A stretch of 64,000 nt of DNA from assembly GCA_002633005.1 (NCBI GenBank), contig NMRA01000555.1, forward strand, positions 1 through 64,000. Reading direction: 5' to 3'. Under the pieces are notes generated by a model. The model ran no database searches. It was not told the DNA's origin and saw only the letters and a list, made by a program, of their open reading frames with translations. This document shows positions 41,992 through 55,470 of the stretch, one piece after another. The stretch comes from Phoronis australis (Eukaryota; Phoronida; Phoronidae). Within the stretch, counting starts at the first letter, position 1. The number at the start of each line of letters is the position of its first letter. The position numbers were made by a program, and so were the translations under genes.

Positions 41992-43900
41992 TTAAAGCAC
42001 CTGCCTGTGCACATTTCTCCCATACAACTGTTCATATGGTGCGAAACCTGTGCTCATTTGTACCTCTCGATAGACAAACAATACTTCAAGCATATGCCGG
42101 TTCCAGTATGGTTGACGCTCTTGGCACATGTTCTTAAACACAATCTTTAATACACCCTTAATACAGTGACATAATCCATTGCATGTCGGATTGTATGGAG
42201 CGGTGAAAACTTGCGTCGTGGATATTAGCCGAGGAACTTCTTCCAGCAGAGGTAAACTGTGTATCATAGTTACTAAGCACCTCTCGTGGAAAGCCTACTC
42301 TACAGAAGGTTTCAAACATTGCTTCCGTGGTTCGCTCAACGTCCATTCGGGGTAGAGATACTACCTTTCAGTGTCTTGTGAATAGTCCACGATGGTGGAA
42401 ATGTATCGGTTGTCTCTGTCCGTGATTGACGACATAAGACCAATCCAATCAACAGTGATACACTAGAGTGGTTCTTCAATAAGTGACATCTAACCCAAAG
42501 GCACTTAAGTGATCTTGCTCATGGGAGTTGTCCGCTGGCAGATGTCACATGATCTGCAAAAACGATTTACGGCATTTCCAACTCTTGTTCAATAAAAGTT
42601 ACTCCTTCAAACCAAGACGCCCATCAACAATTGACTTGTGAGCTAGCGTCATGACCTGTTGTCGAAATTTAGCAGGAACAACTATCTGATTCCACTCAAT
42701 GGTGATATCAGCATACACACGGAACAGGGCCTCCTTTACCTTATCTTACCAGTATTGACCTCTTCCACGTGTTCTTGCTGGCTTGTCTTTCTCAACCAGT
42801 CCCATGAGGTCACGTAAGGAAGGACTGCGTTGTTGCTCGTATTCGAACTTCTTGAAGTCGAGACTTTCCACGCCAGATGTTGTAACCTCCAAAAGCTTAA
42901 TGTTTTTTCTCTATTAGCCTGTGCTCTGGTAATGACTGCAGACATGACACCACCTTTTGGCTGTCGGTTGGGAACATGATCTTTGTTGACGCCAACAGCA
43001 TTCCCTATGATGAGCTCGTAAACCGGTGTGTGCGTATACATTACCTCGACTTCACCCACAAAGTACGGTGTGTTAACCTCAATCTTCGCTATGGGAAAGG
43101 ATTGGGCTGTCTTATCTACTACCACGGGGATGTGTTGTTTCCCCGTCAGTTGATTTTCTATGACAAGGGACTTATTCAGCGCCACACTACTACAACCGGT
43201 GCGTACCTTGATCTCGTTGACGTAACTTTCACAAACGAGTATATTGTGTGCGTATTACAGGAACCTGTCTCAACGTTATCAATGTAGCATCATCTAACTT
43301 CGGGCATCCTTCAACTATGAGCTGCTCTACCGGACTACCCGTCGCTACCACAGCTTGATACCTTTCCGCCTTCTTGGTGTTTGTCCATTCTTGTTGCGAG
43401 ACCGACGACTGGTCACCTGCAGCGGACCTTCTGGACTAGGAGTGTTTTATCCTGCAGTCCTTGTCTAAATGACCCTTTCTATGACACGTGCAAAAATCTA
43501 TTTCACCCTTGTTTCTGGTCGTGGACAAAGGAGGATTCTCTGCTGCTCTCTGTTCCTCTGTGTTGCTTGGCGATGCCTAACTATTGGCCACCTGGCCCAA
43601 GTCTTTCTTTGCGATCCCCATGTCCAATAAACCAGTGCAGTGGGTTTCCTTGTGCTGTTGAACAATGGCCGACATCTTCTCGAAGGTGTTCGGTTTCCGT
43701 TCCCTCAGGAATACAGAACTCTCAAAATGGCACACCGCCAGAAACTGCTCTGGAATATGCAAGTTTCTGAGTCCATCATATGTCTCTTCGACCTCCGCCG
43801 GTTATGTCCATCGGTCAAAGAACCGTTTCAGTCTTGCCCCGTATTGGAACACGTTTTTAATCCTTTTCAGGATTGGACACTCTGAATTTCCGTCGGTACT
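41992..43900 (-). pseudogene. Ty3/Gypsy retrotransposon remnant lacking reverse transcriptase
   Basis: Minus strand, in order: gag (HIPEQFLAVCHFESSVFLRE, 43762-43577), a zinc-knuckle-like CHRKGHLDKDC (near 43480), protease (RTGCSSVALNKSLV, near 43200), then directly integrase (IVVPAKFRQQVMTLAHKS near 42690, DRDNRYISTIVDYSQD near 42400, FTAPYNPTCNGL and YWNRHMLEVLFVYREV near 42150). The RT and RNase H expected between protease and integrase are deleted. The protease catalytic Asp (DTG) reads RTG. Multiple stops. Confidence 0.75.
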
Positions 43901-44879
43901 ATCTTCCGCTCTGCTTATTCCCGTTCAAGCTCTGTCTTTTCCAGATCTTTTTTATGAACACACTCTGCTTATTCCGGCATGTGTAAGCTTTGCCTGTTCG
44001 AAATCTTGTTTATGAACACGCTCTGCTCGTTCCTGTGCAAGCTTTGAAGCTTTGTTCGTTCCAGCTAGCATTTATGTGTACAATCTTCACGCTCCAAGGC
44101 CTGCCGGTATAACCAAACTGTTTTCCTTGCGCAATATACTTTCCAAAATCGATTTTGAAGTAAGGGTATTATTCGCAGAATGTACTTTATTAATTGATAA
44201 TGAAATGGTAATTCCTGGATTCATAACAATTCAGCACAGTCACGTAAACCTTAATTTAAAACTCTTCCGGACTGGCCCCCAAATGTCGAAGTTGATTATG
44301 AGTTTAGTTCAAAAGGTATTTATGCTGCATGGTTGCGTGCGTATGGAGAGAGAATGACTAAATCCAGTCATTAATTTATCTATTAACGACTAATTAATAG
44401 AAGTGAAGCACTAATTCAGTACTCTAACAAGGAAGAACCTCGTTGAAAACACCGAATAGAACTATTGGAATAAATACCAATTCGTGTAATTCATTCTAGT
44501 TTTTTCACAGGACAATGTTCAGCTAACTGCGTAGTATCATATCATCAAGGAGTGGAAACGGTCCCGGAACAGCACGCAAATCCCCAGTTTTGCATCCCTA
44601 AACTCGACACAGGCATTGAAATTATGCGCGGCAGACGCCAGTCGGGTTAATCATTCTTTGTTTTGATGTGTGTTACGATACTTGACGTAGCATTCAGGAT
44701 CTTTTCGTACGTCAAAAAGTATTATTAATGTTTGGAATGATTTGTAACAGGTTTAGCAATGGCAATTACACCAATGAATGCTGAATGTTTATGCTGTTAC
44801 TTTGATATTGGTTATTAGTGAGGTAATATTACATTCCAAGCTCAAAGGGTTCGGGACAAATCAGAGTATTTGTTTACTC
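43901..44879. other. No gene seen
   Basis: May include the leader or LTR of the Gypsy remnant (elements read in from high coordinates), but no LTR pair was found. Confidence 0.4.
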
Positions 44880-45025
44880 CCTATCCTATGTCTTCGGGAA
44901 ATATATTACACGCCGACATGGAAATATATCAGGTATGTTTTCACCTGATCTTTGGTTTTTAGGCTTGAGGGCTAGTACTGTGCAGGGGAGATATGCATCG
45001 CTTCTTCAACAGTTCCTGAATGGAC

Positions 45026-47497
45026 AAAAATTAGTTTTAAGCTTCTGACTGCAGCTAACCAGCAAGATCTTCCTATCCAGTGCAGATCTATTGTCAAAAC
45101 CTGTTTTCTATATCGGAGACAAAGAAAAAAGCCATTGAGAAGGGGTAGCTATTTTTAAAGACATGTATGTAAGTGTTTTGTTAATGTCCTTATTCAGGCT
45201 GACATACATGTACGGGTTGTGGTTGTAAAATTTGGTGCAACTGAATGTGTGGAAACAACAGGTAATAGCGTTCGTGGGAAAGAGCATGGTGAGGTAATTT
45301 TGAGCGTTCATGAAGTTCTTCCACATTTCATGAAAAGGTTTTGCTATCTATTGAAAACCCACAAAAATATATACCAGTTCTTGAATTCTGAATGACTGAC
45401 CAGTCTTAACTAATACATTGAAAAGCTGCAAGTCATTTATAAATTCATGTGACTGCCATTTTTGTGAAAACTGCATTTTTGCTGTGAAAATAAGTGAGGT
45501 CGTATTTGAACATATTATTCTTACTGCCAACATACAGGCAATGGTGCCTCTGGATTTTTAATTACTCTTAAACAACAGAAAGATTATCCATCATTTTTAA
45601 ATAAGCCAAGTCTTCATATCTTCTATTAGATGAAGAATAAAAAATCTGAGGAACGGTTCCTTCAGCCATAGACCTTAAGTGTGCTTAACAGACTCGTGAA
45701 TCTGTAGTTGGCGTTTAAAGTTGCTGAAAGTATCAGAAATCAAAAGGCTTGAAAATGGGTGCCAAAGGTTTGAAATTGTCTCAGAAAACTTGCACATGTT
45801 GCAGACAAGTGATGCGTTTGAAGAATTGTCATGCCTCGGAATGAAAACTAAAGACGCAGTTCTATACGCTACTTAATATATATACCCTTGGTTTATGGAA
45901 ATAGTAATTCTCTAATTTTTTGTGAAATTGAAGAGCAATTGCCATATCATATTTTTGAAAAAATAGGGGCAACATTTTTATCCAACCTGAAGTACTTAAT
46001 TATTCATGTTTCAGTTTTTGTTCCAGGTTCAGCGACATTGTTAAGGTCACTTCAAGCCACAACATATACAACCTTTGTTACTCTTTTCTCTTCCCACATT
46101 ATGCCCACACACCAGCAGTGCTACGTGGCACAATATACAAGCCAGTGGCCTTTGAGAAATGTGAACAGCAGTAATAAGTTACCATAATGAAATGTGCCAG
46201 TGGATTGTTTGTGAGTGAAGAGGTACTGTATCTGACTGCTACACCAATCGGCCTCCTTGGTGAAGATGACCTTTCTATAGGCAATGAGTTATGTGTGAAC
46301 AATGGCTTATTTCCTGTCCTCTAAGAATCACAAGGGACTCTAGCTCAAGAAGACCTGCATATATTAACACTCTGGTCTAGTCTAGGGTCAGATTATGGAC
46401 ACAAAGCGAGTCAAGTGATATGCTGTTGTGTTTACCTTTAAGGATCCAATTTTGGATGTTGTTGAGGCTGAATGAGGCTCCATTAAGGAAAGCCACGTGC
46501 CGAAAGTGAACCTTTCCTAAAAGCGCTTCTTGAGGCTATTGAACCTACGTCCCAGTGAAATGAAAACCAAAAGCATCTGACATTCTTTTCCTTTCTCAAT
46601 GAGTGACATTAACTTTTCCTTTAAGAGGAAAGGATTTATACTGATGGTAAAAACTTTTCAATTCCATATGATGATGCTAAAATGACTGCATCGTTTGCCT
46701 TATTGTCAGTGGAAAACCCGTTTGTGTTTCACTTTGATGATGGAATAAATTTTTCATCAAAATGCAAGTTTGTCAATAATTATTCAAACCACATTATTTC
46801 TTCAGTTTTAAAGCCATATGCAGTACAATTTTGCTGTTTCTTTATAAAGTTGAAACGATTGCCGATTACGCTTGCGAATTGTCATTCTCCTGTTGAGTTA
46901 GAGAAATGTGCGACGACCAAAACGTAGTATTCCCTTTCGTTTGCATTTGATTTGTTTATGTGTGTAACTATTTTTAGAGCATTCTTAAGAAGGCCATTGA
47001 ACAGTTTTAAGTTTTGTGTTAACATGTCTGTGAAAAATGTTCCACAGCCAGGCAAAGTATGTTTTCAATCGTAGCTAGCTGGCTACAGTTCTGCTATGCA
47101 CAAGATTCGAGAATAAACAATAATCAGTGTTAGTATTTAAAAACAAAATGGCCATCTTTTCAACCACTTACAGACAAAAGAACAACACTGTTAAAAATGT
47201 AGTTTTCCTGATGCATAATCAGGCATATCAAGGCCTGAATTTCTGAATTAGGTTCAATTCTCTCACGTTATTGCTTAAGGACTGCTTTTCACTTTGTCGA
47301 AAGGTAAAATTGACGGTAAGGCGGCTGGTTTCAGTTGTTTTCTTTCACATGTAATAGAACATTCAGGGAAATATTAGCAAATTATAAAAGAAAACACAAG
47401 ACAAAACTGCTTTTGTAAGGCAGAATATAATTTATTTTTCAACTTCATTTTTATAGGTAGAAACTAATAATGTTATTTAAGATCTAAATTAAACATG
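45026..47497. repeat. 2.47 kb block, first copy, ending at a single N
   Basis: Nearly identical to 47499-49970 (offset 2472), differing at scattered single bases. It ends exactly at the N at 47498. No gene was recognised inside. Confidence 0.95.
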
Positions 47498-47498
47498 N

Positions 47499-49970
47499 AA
47501 AATTAGTTTTAAGCTTCTGACTGCAGCTAACCAGCAAGATCTTCCTATCCAGTGCAGATCTATTGTCAAAACCTATTTTCTATATCGGAGACAAAGAAAA
47601 AAGCCATTGAGAAGGGGTAGCTATTTTTAAAGACATGTATGTAAGTGTTTTGTTAATGTCCTTATTCAGGCTGACATACATGTACGGGTTGTGCTTGTAA
47701 AATTTGGTGCAACTGAATGTGTGGAAACAACAGGTAATAGCGTTCGTGGGAAAGAGCATGGTGGGGTAATTTTGAGCGTTCATGAAGTTCTTCCACATTT
47801 CATGAAAAGGTTTTGCTATCTATTGAAAACCCACAAAAATATATACCAGTTCTTGAATTCTGAATGACTGAACAGTCTTAACTAATACATTGAAAAGCTG
47901 CAAGTCATTTATAAATTCATGTGACTGCCATTTTTGTGAAAACTGCATTTTTGCTGTGAAAATAAGTGAGGTCGTATTTGAACATATTATTCTTACTGCC
48001 AACATACAGGCAATGGTGCCTTTGGATTTTTAATTACTCTTAAACAACAGAAAGATTATCCATCATTTTTAAATAAGCCAAGTCTTCATATCTTCTATTA
48101 GATGAAGAATAAAAAATCTGAGGAACGGTTCCTTCAGCCATAGACCTTAAGTGTGCTTAACAGACTCGTGAATATGTAGTTGGCGTTTAAAGTTGCTGAA
48201 AGTATCAGAAATCAAAAGGCTTGAAAATGGGTGCCAAAGGTTTGAAATTGTCTCAGAAAACTTGCACATGTTGCAGACAAGTGATGCGTTTGAAGAATTG
48301 TCATGCCTCGGAATGAAAACTAAAGACGCAGTTCTATACGCTACTTAATATATATACCCTTGGTTTCTGGAAATAGTAATTCTCTAATTTTTTGTGAAAT
48401 TGAAGAGCAATTGCCATGTCATATTTTTGAAAAAATAGGGGCAACATTTTTATCCAACCTGAAGTACTTAATTATTCATGTTTCAGTTTTTGTTCCAGGT
48501 TCAGCGACATTGTTGAGGTCACTTCAAGTCACAACATATACAAGCTTTGTTACTCTTTTCTCTTCCCACATTATGCCCACACACCAGCAGTGCTACGTGG
48601 CACAATATACAAGCCAGTGGCCCTTGAGAAATGTGAACAGCAGTAATAAGTTACCATAATGAAATGTGCCAGTGGATTGTTTGTGAGTGAAGAGGTACTG
48701 TATCTGACTGCTACACCAATCGGCCTCCTTGGTGAAGATGACCTTTCTATAGGCAATGAGTTATGTGTGAACAATGGCTTATTTCCTGTCCTCTAAGAAA
48801 CACAAGGGACTCTAGCTCAAGAAGACCTGCATACATTAACACTCTGGTCTAGTCTAGGGTCAGATTATGGACACAAAGCGAGTCAAGTGATATGCTGTTG
48901 TGTTTACCTTTAAGGATCCAATTTTGAATGTTGTTGAGGCTGAATGAGGCTCCATTAAGGAAAGCCACGTGCCGAAAGTGAACCTTTCCTAAAAGCGCTT
49001 CTTGAGGCTATTGAACCTACGTCCCAGTGAAATGAAAACCAAAAGCATCTGACATTCTTGTCCTTTCTCAATGAGTGACATTAACTTTTCCTTTAAGAGG
49101 AAAGGATTTATACTGATGGTAAAAACTTTTCAATTCCATATGATGATGCTAAAATGACTGTATCGTTTGCCTTATTGTCAGTGGAAAACCCGTTTGTGTT
49201 TCACTTTGATGATGGAATAAATTTTTCATCAAAATGCAAGTTTGTCAATAATTATTCAAACCACATTATTTCTTCAGTTTTAAAGCCATATGCAGTACAG
49301 TTTTGCTGTTTCTTTATAAAGTTGAAACGATTGCCGATTACGCTTGCGAATTGTTATTCTCCTGTTGAGTTAGAGAAATGTGCGACGACCAAAACGTAGT
49401 ATTCCCTTTCGTTTGCATTTGATTTGTTTATGTGTGTAACTATTTCTAGAGCATTCTTAAGAAGGCCATTGAACAGTTTTAAGTTTTGTGTTAACATGTC
49501 TGTGAAAAATGTTCCACAGCCAGGCAAAGTATGTTTTCAATCGTAGCTAGCTGGCTACAGTTCTGCTATGCACAAGATTCGAGAATAAACAATAATCAGT
49601 GTTAGTATTTAAAAACAAAATGGCCATCTTTTCAACCACTTACAGACAAAAGAACAACACTGTTAAAAATGTAGTTTTCCTGATGCATAATCAGGCATAT
49701 CAAGGCCTGAATTTCTGAATTAGGTTCAATTCTCTCACGTTATTGCTTAAGGACTGCTTTTCACTTTGTCGAAAGGTAAAATTGACGGTAAGGCGGCTGG
49801 TTTCAGTTGTTTTCTTTCACATGTAATAGAACATTCAGGGAAATATTAGCAAATTATAAAAGAAAACACAAGACAAAACTGCTTTTGTAAGGCAGAATAT
49901 AATTTATTTTTCAACTTCATTTTTATAGGTAGAAACTAATAATGTTATTTAAGATCTAAATTAAACATGT
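47499..49970. repeat. 2.47 kb block, second copy, starting at a single N
   Basis: Starts exactly after the N and ends at the same base as the first copy ('aaacatg'). See the finding on unmerged contig overlap. Confidence 0.95.
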
Positions 49971-50719
49971 GAAACAGGCTAAAAGTGATCATTGAGGAAT
50001 TTATCATTACACCTAAAATGTGTTTCTGATCTCAACAAACAATTTTCATTCTAGGTGCCAATATTTATTCCAATGCAATAATACGAAATAACTGAATAGC
50101 CCATTCATGTTAATTTAGCATTTAATCTGGTAGTCCTGGGGGTGAGGTCCGCAATAAAATCAGGACACTCACTCATCTAGAGACTTTTACTGGATATGTT
50201 ATAGCTTTGAAGAGTAATTGCTGTCAAAAGGTCACCTTTGACTTCTGAGCCGCACGTCCCATACTCCTCTTATAGTAGGAACACTCCCACCCAGAACAAT
50301 ATGTGTTGCTAGCCTACCATCCGGGTCCCGTCATTCAGTCAGGTACCTTGTGGGAATATCATAACTGAACGATGTGGGATAGAAACTAATCGTTAAAAAC
50401 TTACCAAGTAATGTGATTATGTAGTCTTTTAATGGAAATGCATAGAGCACACACGGGTCGTGTCACTTGGTTGACTTTTTTGACCGCAATTCTCCACGCC
50501 GGTAGTAACCTTAATTTTTTTTGGGAATTTGTGACCACCTGTGGAAGATTTACACCCGGGAAAATAGCAATGAAAAGACTTAGCGCAACTACGCACGTTG
50601 ATATCAATTCTGTTTTTTTACCAGCTGTTTACATGCAGACAGCGACGAATGCGCAATTTAGTCACCGTTAGCACAGCAGTGACGTCGCGAGGAGAATTCG
50701 TCGAACAGCCCCAATTGGA

Positions 50720-53700
50720 AGCGTGGTGGCGCAGGGATAGAGCACGCGCAACCTGGAAGACACGTCGTTATTTGGAATCCGTGGCATTTACCGGTTTTTT
50801 CCGTAGTTAACCTCATGGACGTGCATTCGAAAAATGGAAATTTACAGGTGTTTTAGTAGAACAAAGAACCGCCCGGGCGATTATTCGGAAAAGGGGGAGT
50901 GTAAACAGAAAGTTATAATTTTGCTGACTTTGACATGTTTTACCTAAAACTGTTTTTAAATTTTATTTTGATAAATGCAGAAGTCGCCAACACTTTTTTC
51001 GTTTTGATAAAGGATAAATCCTCCACAAAACTGAATTGATGTCAATGCTTAGTGGGCATTTGAGCAGCAATTTTCCGAATAAACATGCCCACTATCTAGG
51101 CAATTGACACCAGGAGTTGTAATACTTGCGTCATAATTTTCCGAATAACCGCCCGAGGGCGTTTCATCGGATGGCCATATCTACGGAAAATCTCGATGCG
51201 AATTTTCCAATTTTACATTCGTTCTCAGTGTATTTTTTTGTATTTGTTAATACTTCAGAAATCAAGGAAAATACTGTTTTCAGAAACAAAAACAACATTT
51301 TCTCAAACATTCGGCGCTGCTCTCCTTTATAATTGTGCTTTTCGCGATTTTTTGCGAGGCAAATTGTTGGACCCCGTTCATGTTATCCTAGATCCGCCAC
51401 TGAGACACTCAGCAATGCAACTGACAAGATGCACGGCAGCCAGAACGAACAAATACAGACATCTGTTTTTGGGTCTTAATGACAAGTATCACAACTTTCG
51501 AGGGCAACATCCCCACAGGCAGATGTGTGCTAAACTGACGAAAAATCAAAATGAAGTCTTAACTATGCCACGTTGGATACATGTAACAGTTTTTGGATTT
51601 TGAAGCTTTCATGAGTTATACAAATTCATGATGCAATCACCTACAAACTGATTTCATTCTACTCATTGACAGCAAAAACTCAGGTCCAAATGTCATTTAG
51701 TTCCCTGTAAGCAAGTTTTGAGCAGAAACGGAATTTTAAATCATGGCGTCCTTTTTTGCATAAATTAGGCAAATTTATCATGCAGCAGCGTGTAAATTTA
51801 TTTCATTCAACTTATTGATCACTGAAGCATGGGAGCAGATATTAGTATGAATTTACTTGTAGTGTCTGATAACATTTACAGTATAAGCACAAGTAGAATT
51901 TTCAATAATGAAATTTTGAATAATTGATACAAATTATATAAGTATCCACGCCAAACTAGCTCCATTATATTCACTGTCCATGGAAATATGTGTGGAAACA
52001 CCAATCTAATCCACCTGCAATGCTTGATGTAGTAGTAATAAGAAAAAAAAAGAATTTTGCATAATTACAGACTTAATTTGCTTATTTAAAAATGGTCACG
52101 ATTTTCAAGATTGCAACCCATCTAAAATGCTCCAGGAGGGGCACCTAGACATGAAACAACCGAAAAACCTTATATTGACAAGAATTTCTAGTTACCCATT
52201 TTTGGCTACTAGACTATTGGGCGCAAGTCGCAAACAGTTCTCAAGGAATGAATTTAACCACCATGGCTGGATGTTCCATAATTTGTTCTTCTGGTCTTCA
52301 TCTGTCAATGATAAGTTGTCAGTGAGGTGTGCGTTGTTCAAAATTTCGGAAAGCAAAGCATCATATCGTTAACCGGATCACACCCAGAATCAGACTCCCA
52401 ATATTCTTGTTTATTTGGCATTTTACGACCTCTCTTCGACGGTATATCCCCATCATTTTCTCTAGCTGCTTTGATAGGATCTTTGCTGGCACACCTTTTT
52501 GTGCGTGGCATACAGTGGCAATCAATAGTTGATTGGAAACCAGCCAATTATTGCTACAAGTTAAATCCAGAGTTGCAGTTTTGCAACAAAAGCAAGCCAA
52601 GAAAAGAAATTATTAATAAAAAGCTCGAATCATCCAAAGAAAGTTTTGAATAAAGTTTCTAAATTAGCTTTATTTCAAAGATAATCCTACATGTTTAGTG
52701 TTTACAGTATCCTTTTTGCATCACATTCACAGGTCACAACACCGGCCACTCATCTTGACTTTTATGTCTTATGTATTTTGTCCATTTATCCATAAATGGC
52801 GTTAGTCTATAGTTGTATATGTGGGCTTAGTCGAATGTGTATTGATTGAGATAATTACGGTCGTAAAACAACGCACCTGCTTAGCCTACAGTGTATTAGT
52901 TCAAAAGTAAAAAAAACGAAAAATGAGTAACTTAACCGATCAGCACGGCTGTAATTTTTAATTGAACATTAATTATTAGCCCACAATCGATCAATTATAA
53001 GAGAAACTAGCAAATAGGATGTCTTCAGCAACACAGATAAGCCACACTCGTTAATTTGTGAATCGATTATGACTTGCTAGTCATAGTCCGGCTTAAGCTC
53101 TCGTCGGCGTTGGGGGTAACAAAGCCTCAAATGTTACAGTTGCGTCATGAAAGGACATTTATTCCACAGGTGATTTAGTTTTCAAAATGCAACTCATTGT
53201 GTTTTAACGCTAGACATTGCGAGTTTAGTGCTCATGTGTGACTTGTCTTGCAAATCAACTTTTCATATCTTATTATTCTATGGCCTATTTCACTTACTTG
53301 AAAAAGACCGTTTCAATATAAACATTTTTTCATGAACGTGAAACTCATTTAACATGTTATATTCTGAAACCGAAATTGAACATTGGCAAAAACCCGAAAG
53401 ACAATAATCTTGTCAAACGGGTTCCTAGTGAGCAAATTTATGGAGTAAGTTCCTTTAAAAGTAAAGCAAATTTTAATTAGATAATACAAGTAATTATTAT
53501 TGCAAATGAAATTCATGCAATCTGCTATGTCATGCCATACAGTAACTGTGCAATTGTTAGCAATTTTCTGTTTAGTTCACATGAATGTCCAATGATCTCA
53601 TTGACGTTAGCAGTCCATGATTGTCCCATCTTTTCAGTTTAAGTCATGATATCCCTTGTTTGTAACAGATGACATTCTTTATAGACTGTCTCAATGCTCT

Positions 53701-53798
53701 GGTCGCAGGAAATTTTTATCTTGATGTGGGAGCAAAACTGACTCATTTGTTGAATAATGTCTATCAATACACTCAATAGTGCTAATTCCGTCTGAATA
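50720..53798. other. No gene recognised
   Basis: Contains short open frames only. Two similar inverted pieces ('gggcgattattcggaaaa' near 50877 and 'ttttccgaataaccgccc' near 51136) may be ends of a small element. 52327-52653 has an open plus frame without a domain. Confidence 0.4.
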
Positions 53799-54099
53799 TG
53801 TGTCGTTGGGCAACTAGGTGAACGTTACGCCGTTAAAATAAGTGCATAATTTAATTACTATTAGATGCGTAACGTAATTATTTAGAGGAGTGAAGGAATT
53901 ATTTGCTACGCAAACTAAGTTTACTTTTCGTCGCCAATAATTACTTTGCGCCGCAAATAATTGCTTTACCCCGTTAAAAGTAACTTTACGCCGCAAGTAA
54001 TTACTTGAAGCCGCGCATACTTACTTTACACCTTCAACAAGAACTAACTTTCGCATGTAATTTAACGGCGTACCGCTCATCTAGTTGCCCAACGACACA
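53799..54099. mobile_element. MITE with terminal inverted repeats and 20-bp internal repeats
   Basis: The ends TGTGTCGTTGGGCAACTAG and the complement ctagttgcccaacgacaca pair; pairing continues with 'cgccgttaaa' and 'tttaacggcg'. 301 bp, no coding capacity, no clear target duplication. Confidence 0.8.
53936..54035. repeat. Five 20-bp tandem repeats inside the MITE
   Basis: Successive 20-mers at 53936, 53956, 53976, 53996 and 54016 share the pattern aRtaattactttacgccgcA, diverged but exactly in phase. Confidence 0.75.
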
Positions 54100-54109
54100 A
54101 CGATCAATA

Positions 54110-54345
54110 TGCAACGCCTTTGGCGGGGCTCTCTCTATTAATATAGAAGGCCACAAGGCGGCCGACGAGCGTGGCAACCTATATGAACAAAGAGCGCCCC
54201 CGCATTCCTACCGCCTTTCAGTGAGACCCCCTATAATAATATAAGGAGCCTCGCCGAAAGGCAGCCAGAGATTGGGGCCACCGAGATTAATATAGAAGCC
54301 CCGCCAGAAGGCGGCCTATGAGCTAGGCGCTTATATTAATATAGT
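54110..54345. repeat. Palindrome-rich GC/AT minisatellite, site 1
   Basis: About four diverged units of 50-60 bp, each combining a GC-rich palindromic part (gccccgcc..aaggcggc) with an AT spacer such as tattaatatag. The same family is at 57615-57945. Confidence 0.75.
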
Positions 54346-54591
54346 TGGAAAGTGACTGACAAGCGAGAATTCATATGCAAAAATTCAGGTCATTCCCTCT
54401 TCTCGTTGTGGCACCCTAGCATTGCTGAAAAGTGATGAAAATGCGTCAGATCCACCGTTTTGAAAACAACTTCCCGTTAAGCAGCACTCGATATTAGCAT
54501 TCTACAAAAATATTACAGAAAAAATTTCGAAGCATTTGAGCACCGCAAACGGCGTGCTTTTCACAATCTCTTTTTGTATCATAAAAATGCC

Positions 54592-55470
54592 ACCAGAGTG
54601 CGCACAATACGTCAAATCCACCCTAAATGTGAAACGTACCATCGTTTCTTTAGAAGAAAGTATATACCAATTTTCATAAAAGTCTGTCAAGAAACAAAGG
54701 AAGACCGGAAAAATGAAATGGTCACTAGGGGGCAATGCGTCTGAAAGTTGTCACTGTCTGTTCTCAACTTGATATGAATACACTTGCTAAATTTAATAAA
54801 ATCCTGCAGTGGGCTTGGAACAAACAGTTGCAGGTGCAAAAAAGCTGCCACTAGGAGACACCACCGTAGTCAAAGTCGTCATCGTCAATCGTACACTTCA
54901 TACTGAGAACAGATAAACCAATTTTCACAATCCATAGACTGGTTTGGTTGACAGAGGAGTGTCTGCAAAAAACGATTTGAAAAACCATAAATGGCCACTA
55001 GGAGGCGCAAAATGACTCAAATACTTCCGAAAATAGGTAGGCAGCGTCATGTCACCAAAATACTGCCACTAGGAATCGCCACAGTAGCCGGAGTAATCAG
55101 AAAATCATCGCCAGACTTTCTCTTCATAGTAAGAACATAGATGCCAAGTTTCGCAATCATCTTTATGGGCGACGTGGTTCATAGAAGGACGGACGCCAAA
55201 AACAGACTCGAAATGGTCATTAAGTGGCGCAAAATACCTCGAATACTTCCGAAAACAGGATAGCATCATCCGCTAACAGATGCCTATATTCCAAGTTTCA
55301 CAAAAATCCGTTAACGACCTTTAACGATAAAGAGGTAAATTTCAAATATAAATTGCCACTACAGGGCACACCGGTGGTCATATCCGTCCGAAATTCGTCG
55401 TCTTCTGTCGTCATCTTCATATGAACCCATCTGACATTTTTCATCAACTTTGAGGGGTTCAGGAAATACA
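54592..55470. repeat. Diverged tandem array whose units start with a CTCF-like core
   Basis: About seven units of roughly 70-150 bp begin with CCACTAGGAGGC-like sequence: 54721 gtcactagggggc, 54848 ccactaggagac, 54995 ccactaggaggcgc, 55066 ccactaggaatcgcc, 55217 tcattaagtggcgc, 55356 ccactacagggcac. Unit bodies share 'caaatacttccgaaaa', 'ccaagtttc.caa' and 'gtcgtcatc'. No coding sequence. Confidence 0.6.

Larger units (their letters stand above)
44880..50707 (-). repeat. Inverted duplication arm B (partner 9290-10995)
   Basis: Reverse-orientation counterpart of arm A, much longer because it contains sequence missing from arm A at its N join and the doubled 2.47 kb block. The reverse signal-peptide-like segment is at 50401-50607 and lacks an ATG start. 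Confidence 0.75.

Noticed and set aside
50401-50607. Secreted small protein on the minus strand
   Set aside because: The hydrophobic stretch is conserved with 9418-9560, but the start ATG is lost in this copy and no downstream exon was recognised.
53814-53996. Short minus-strand ORF in the MITE
   Set aside because: Arises from the 20-bp repeats and lies within a non-coding element.
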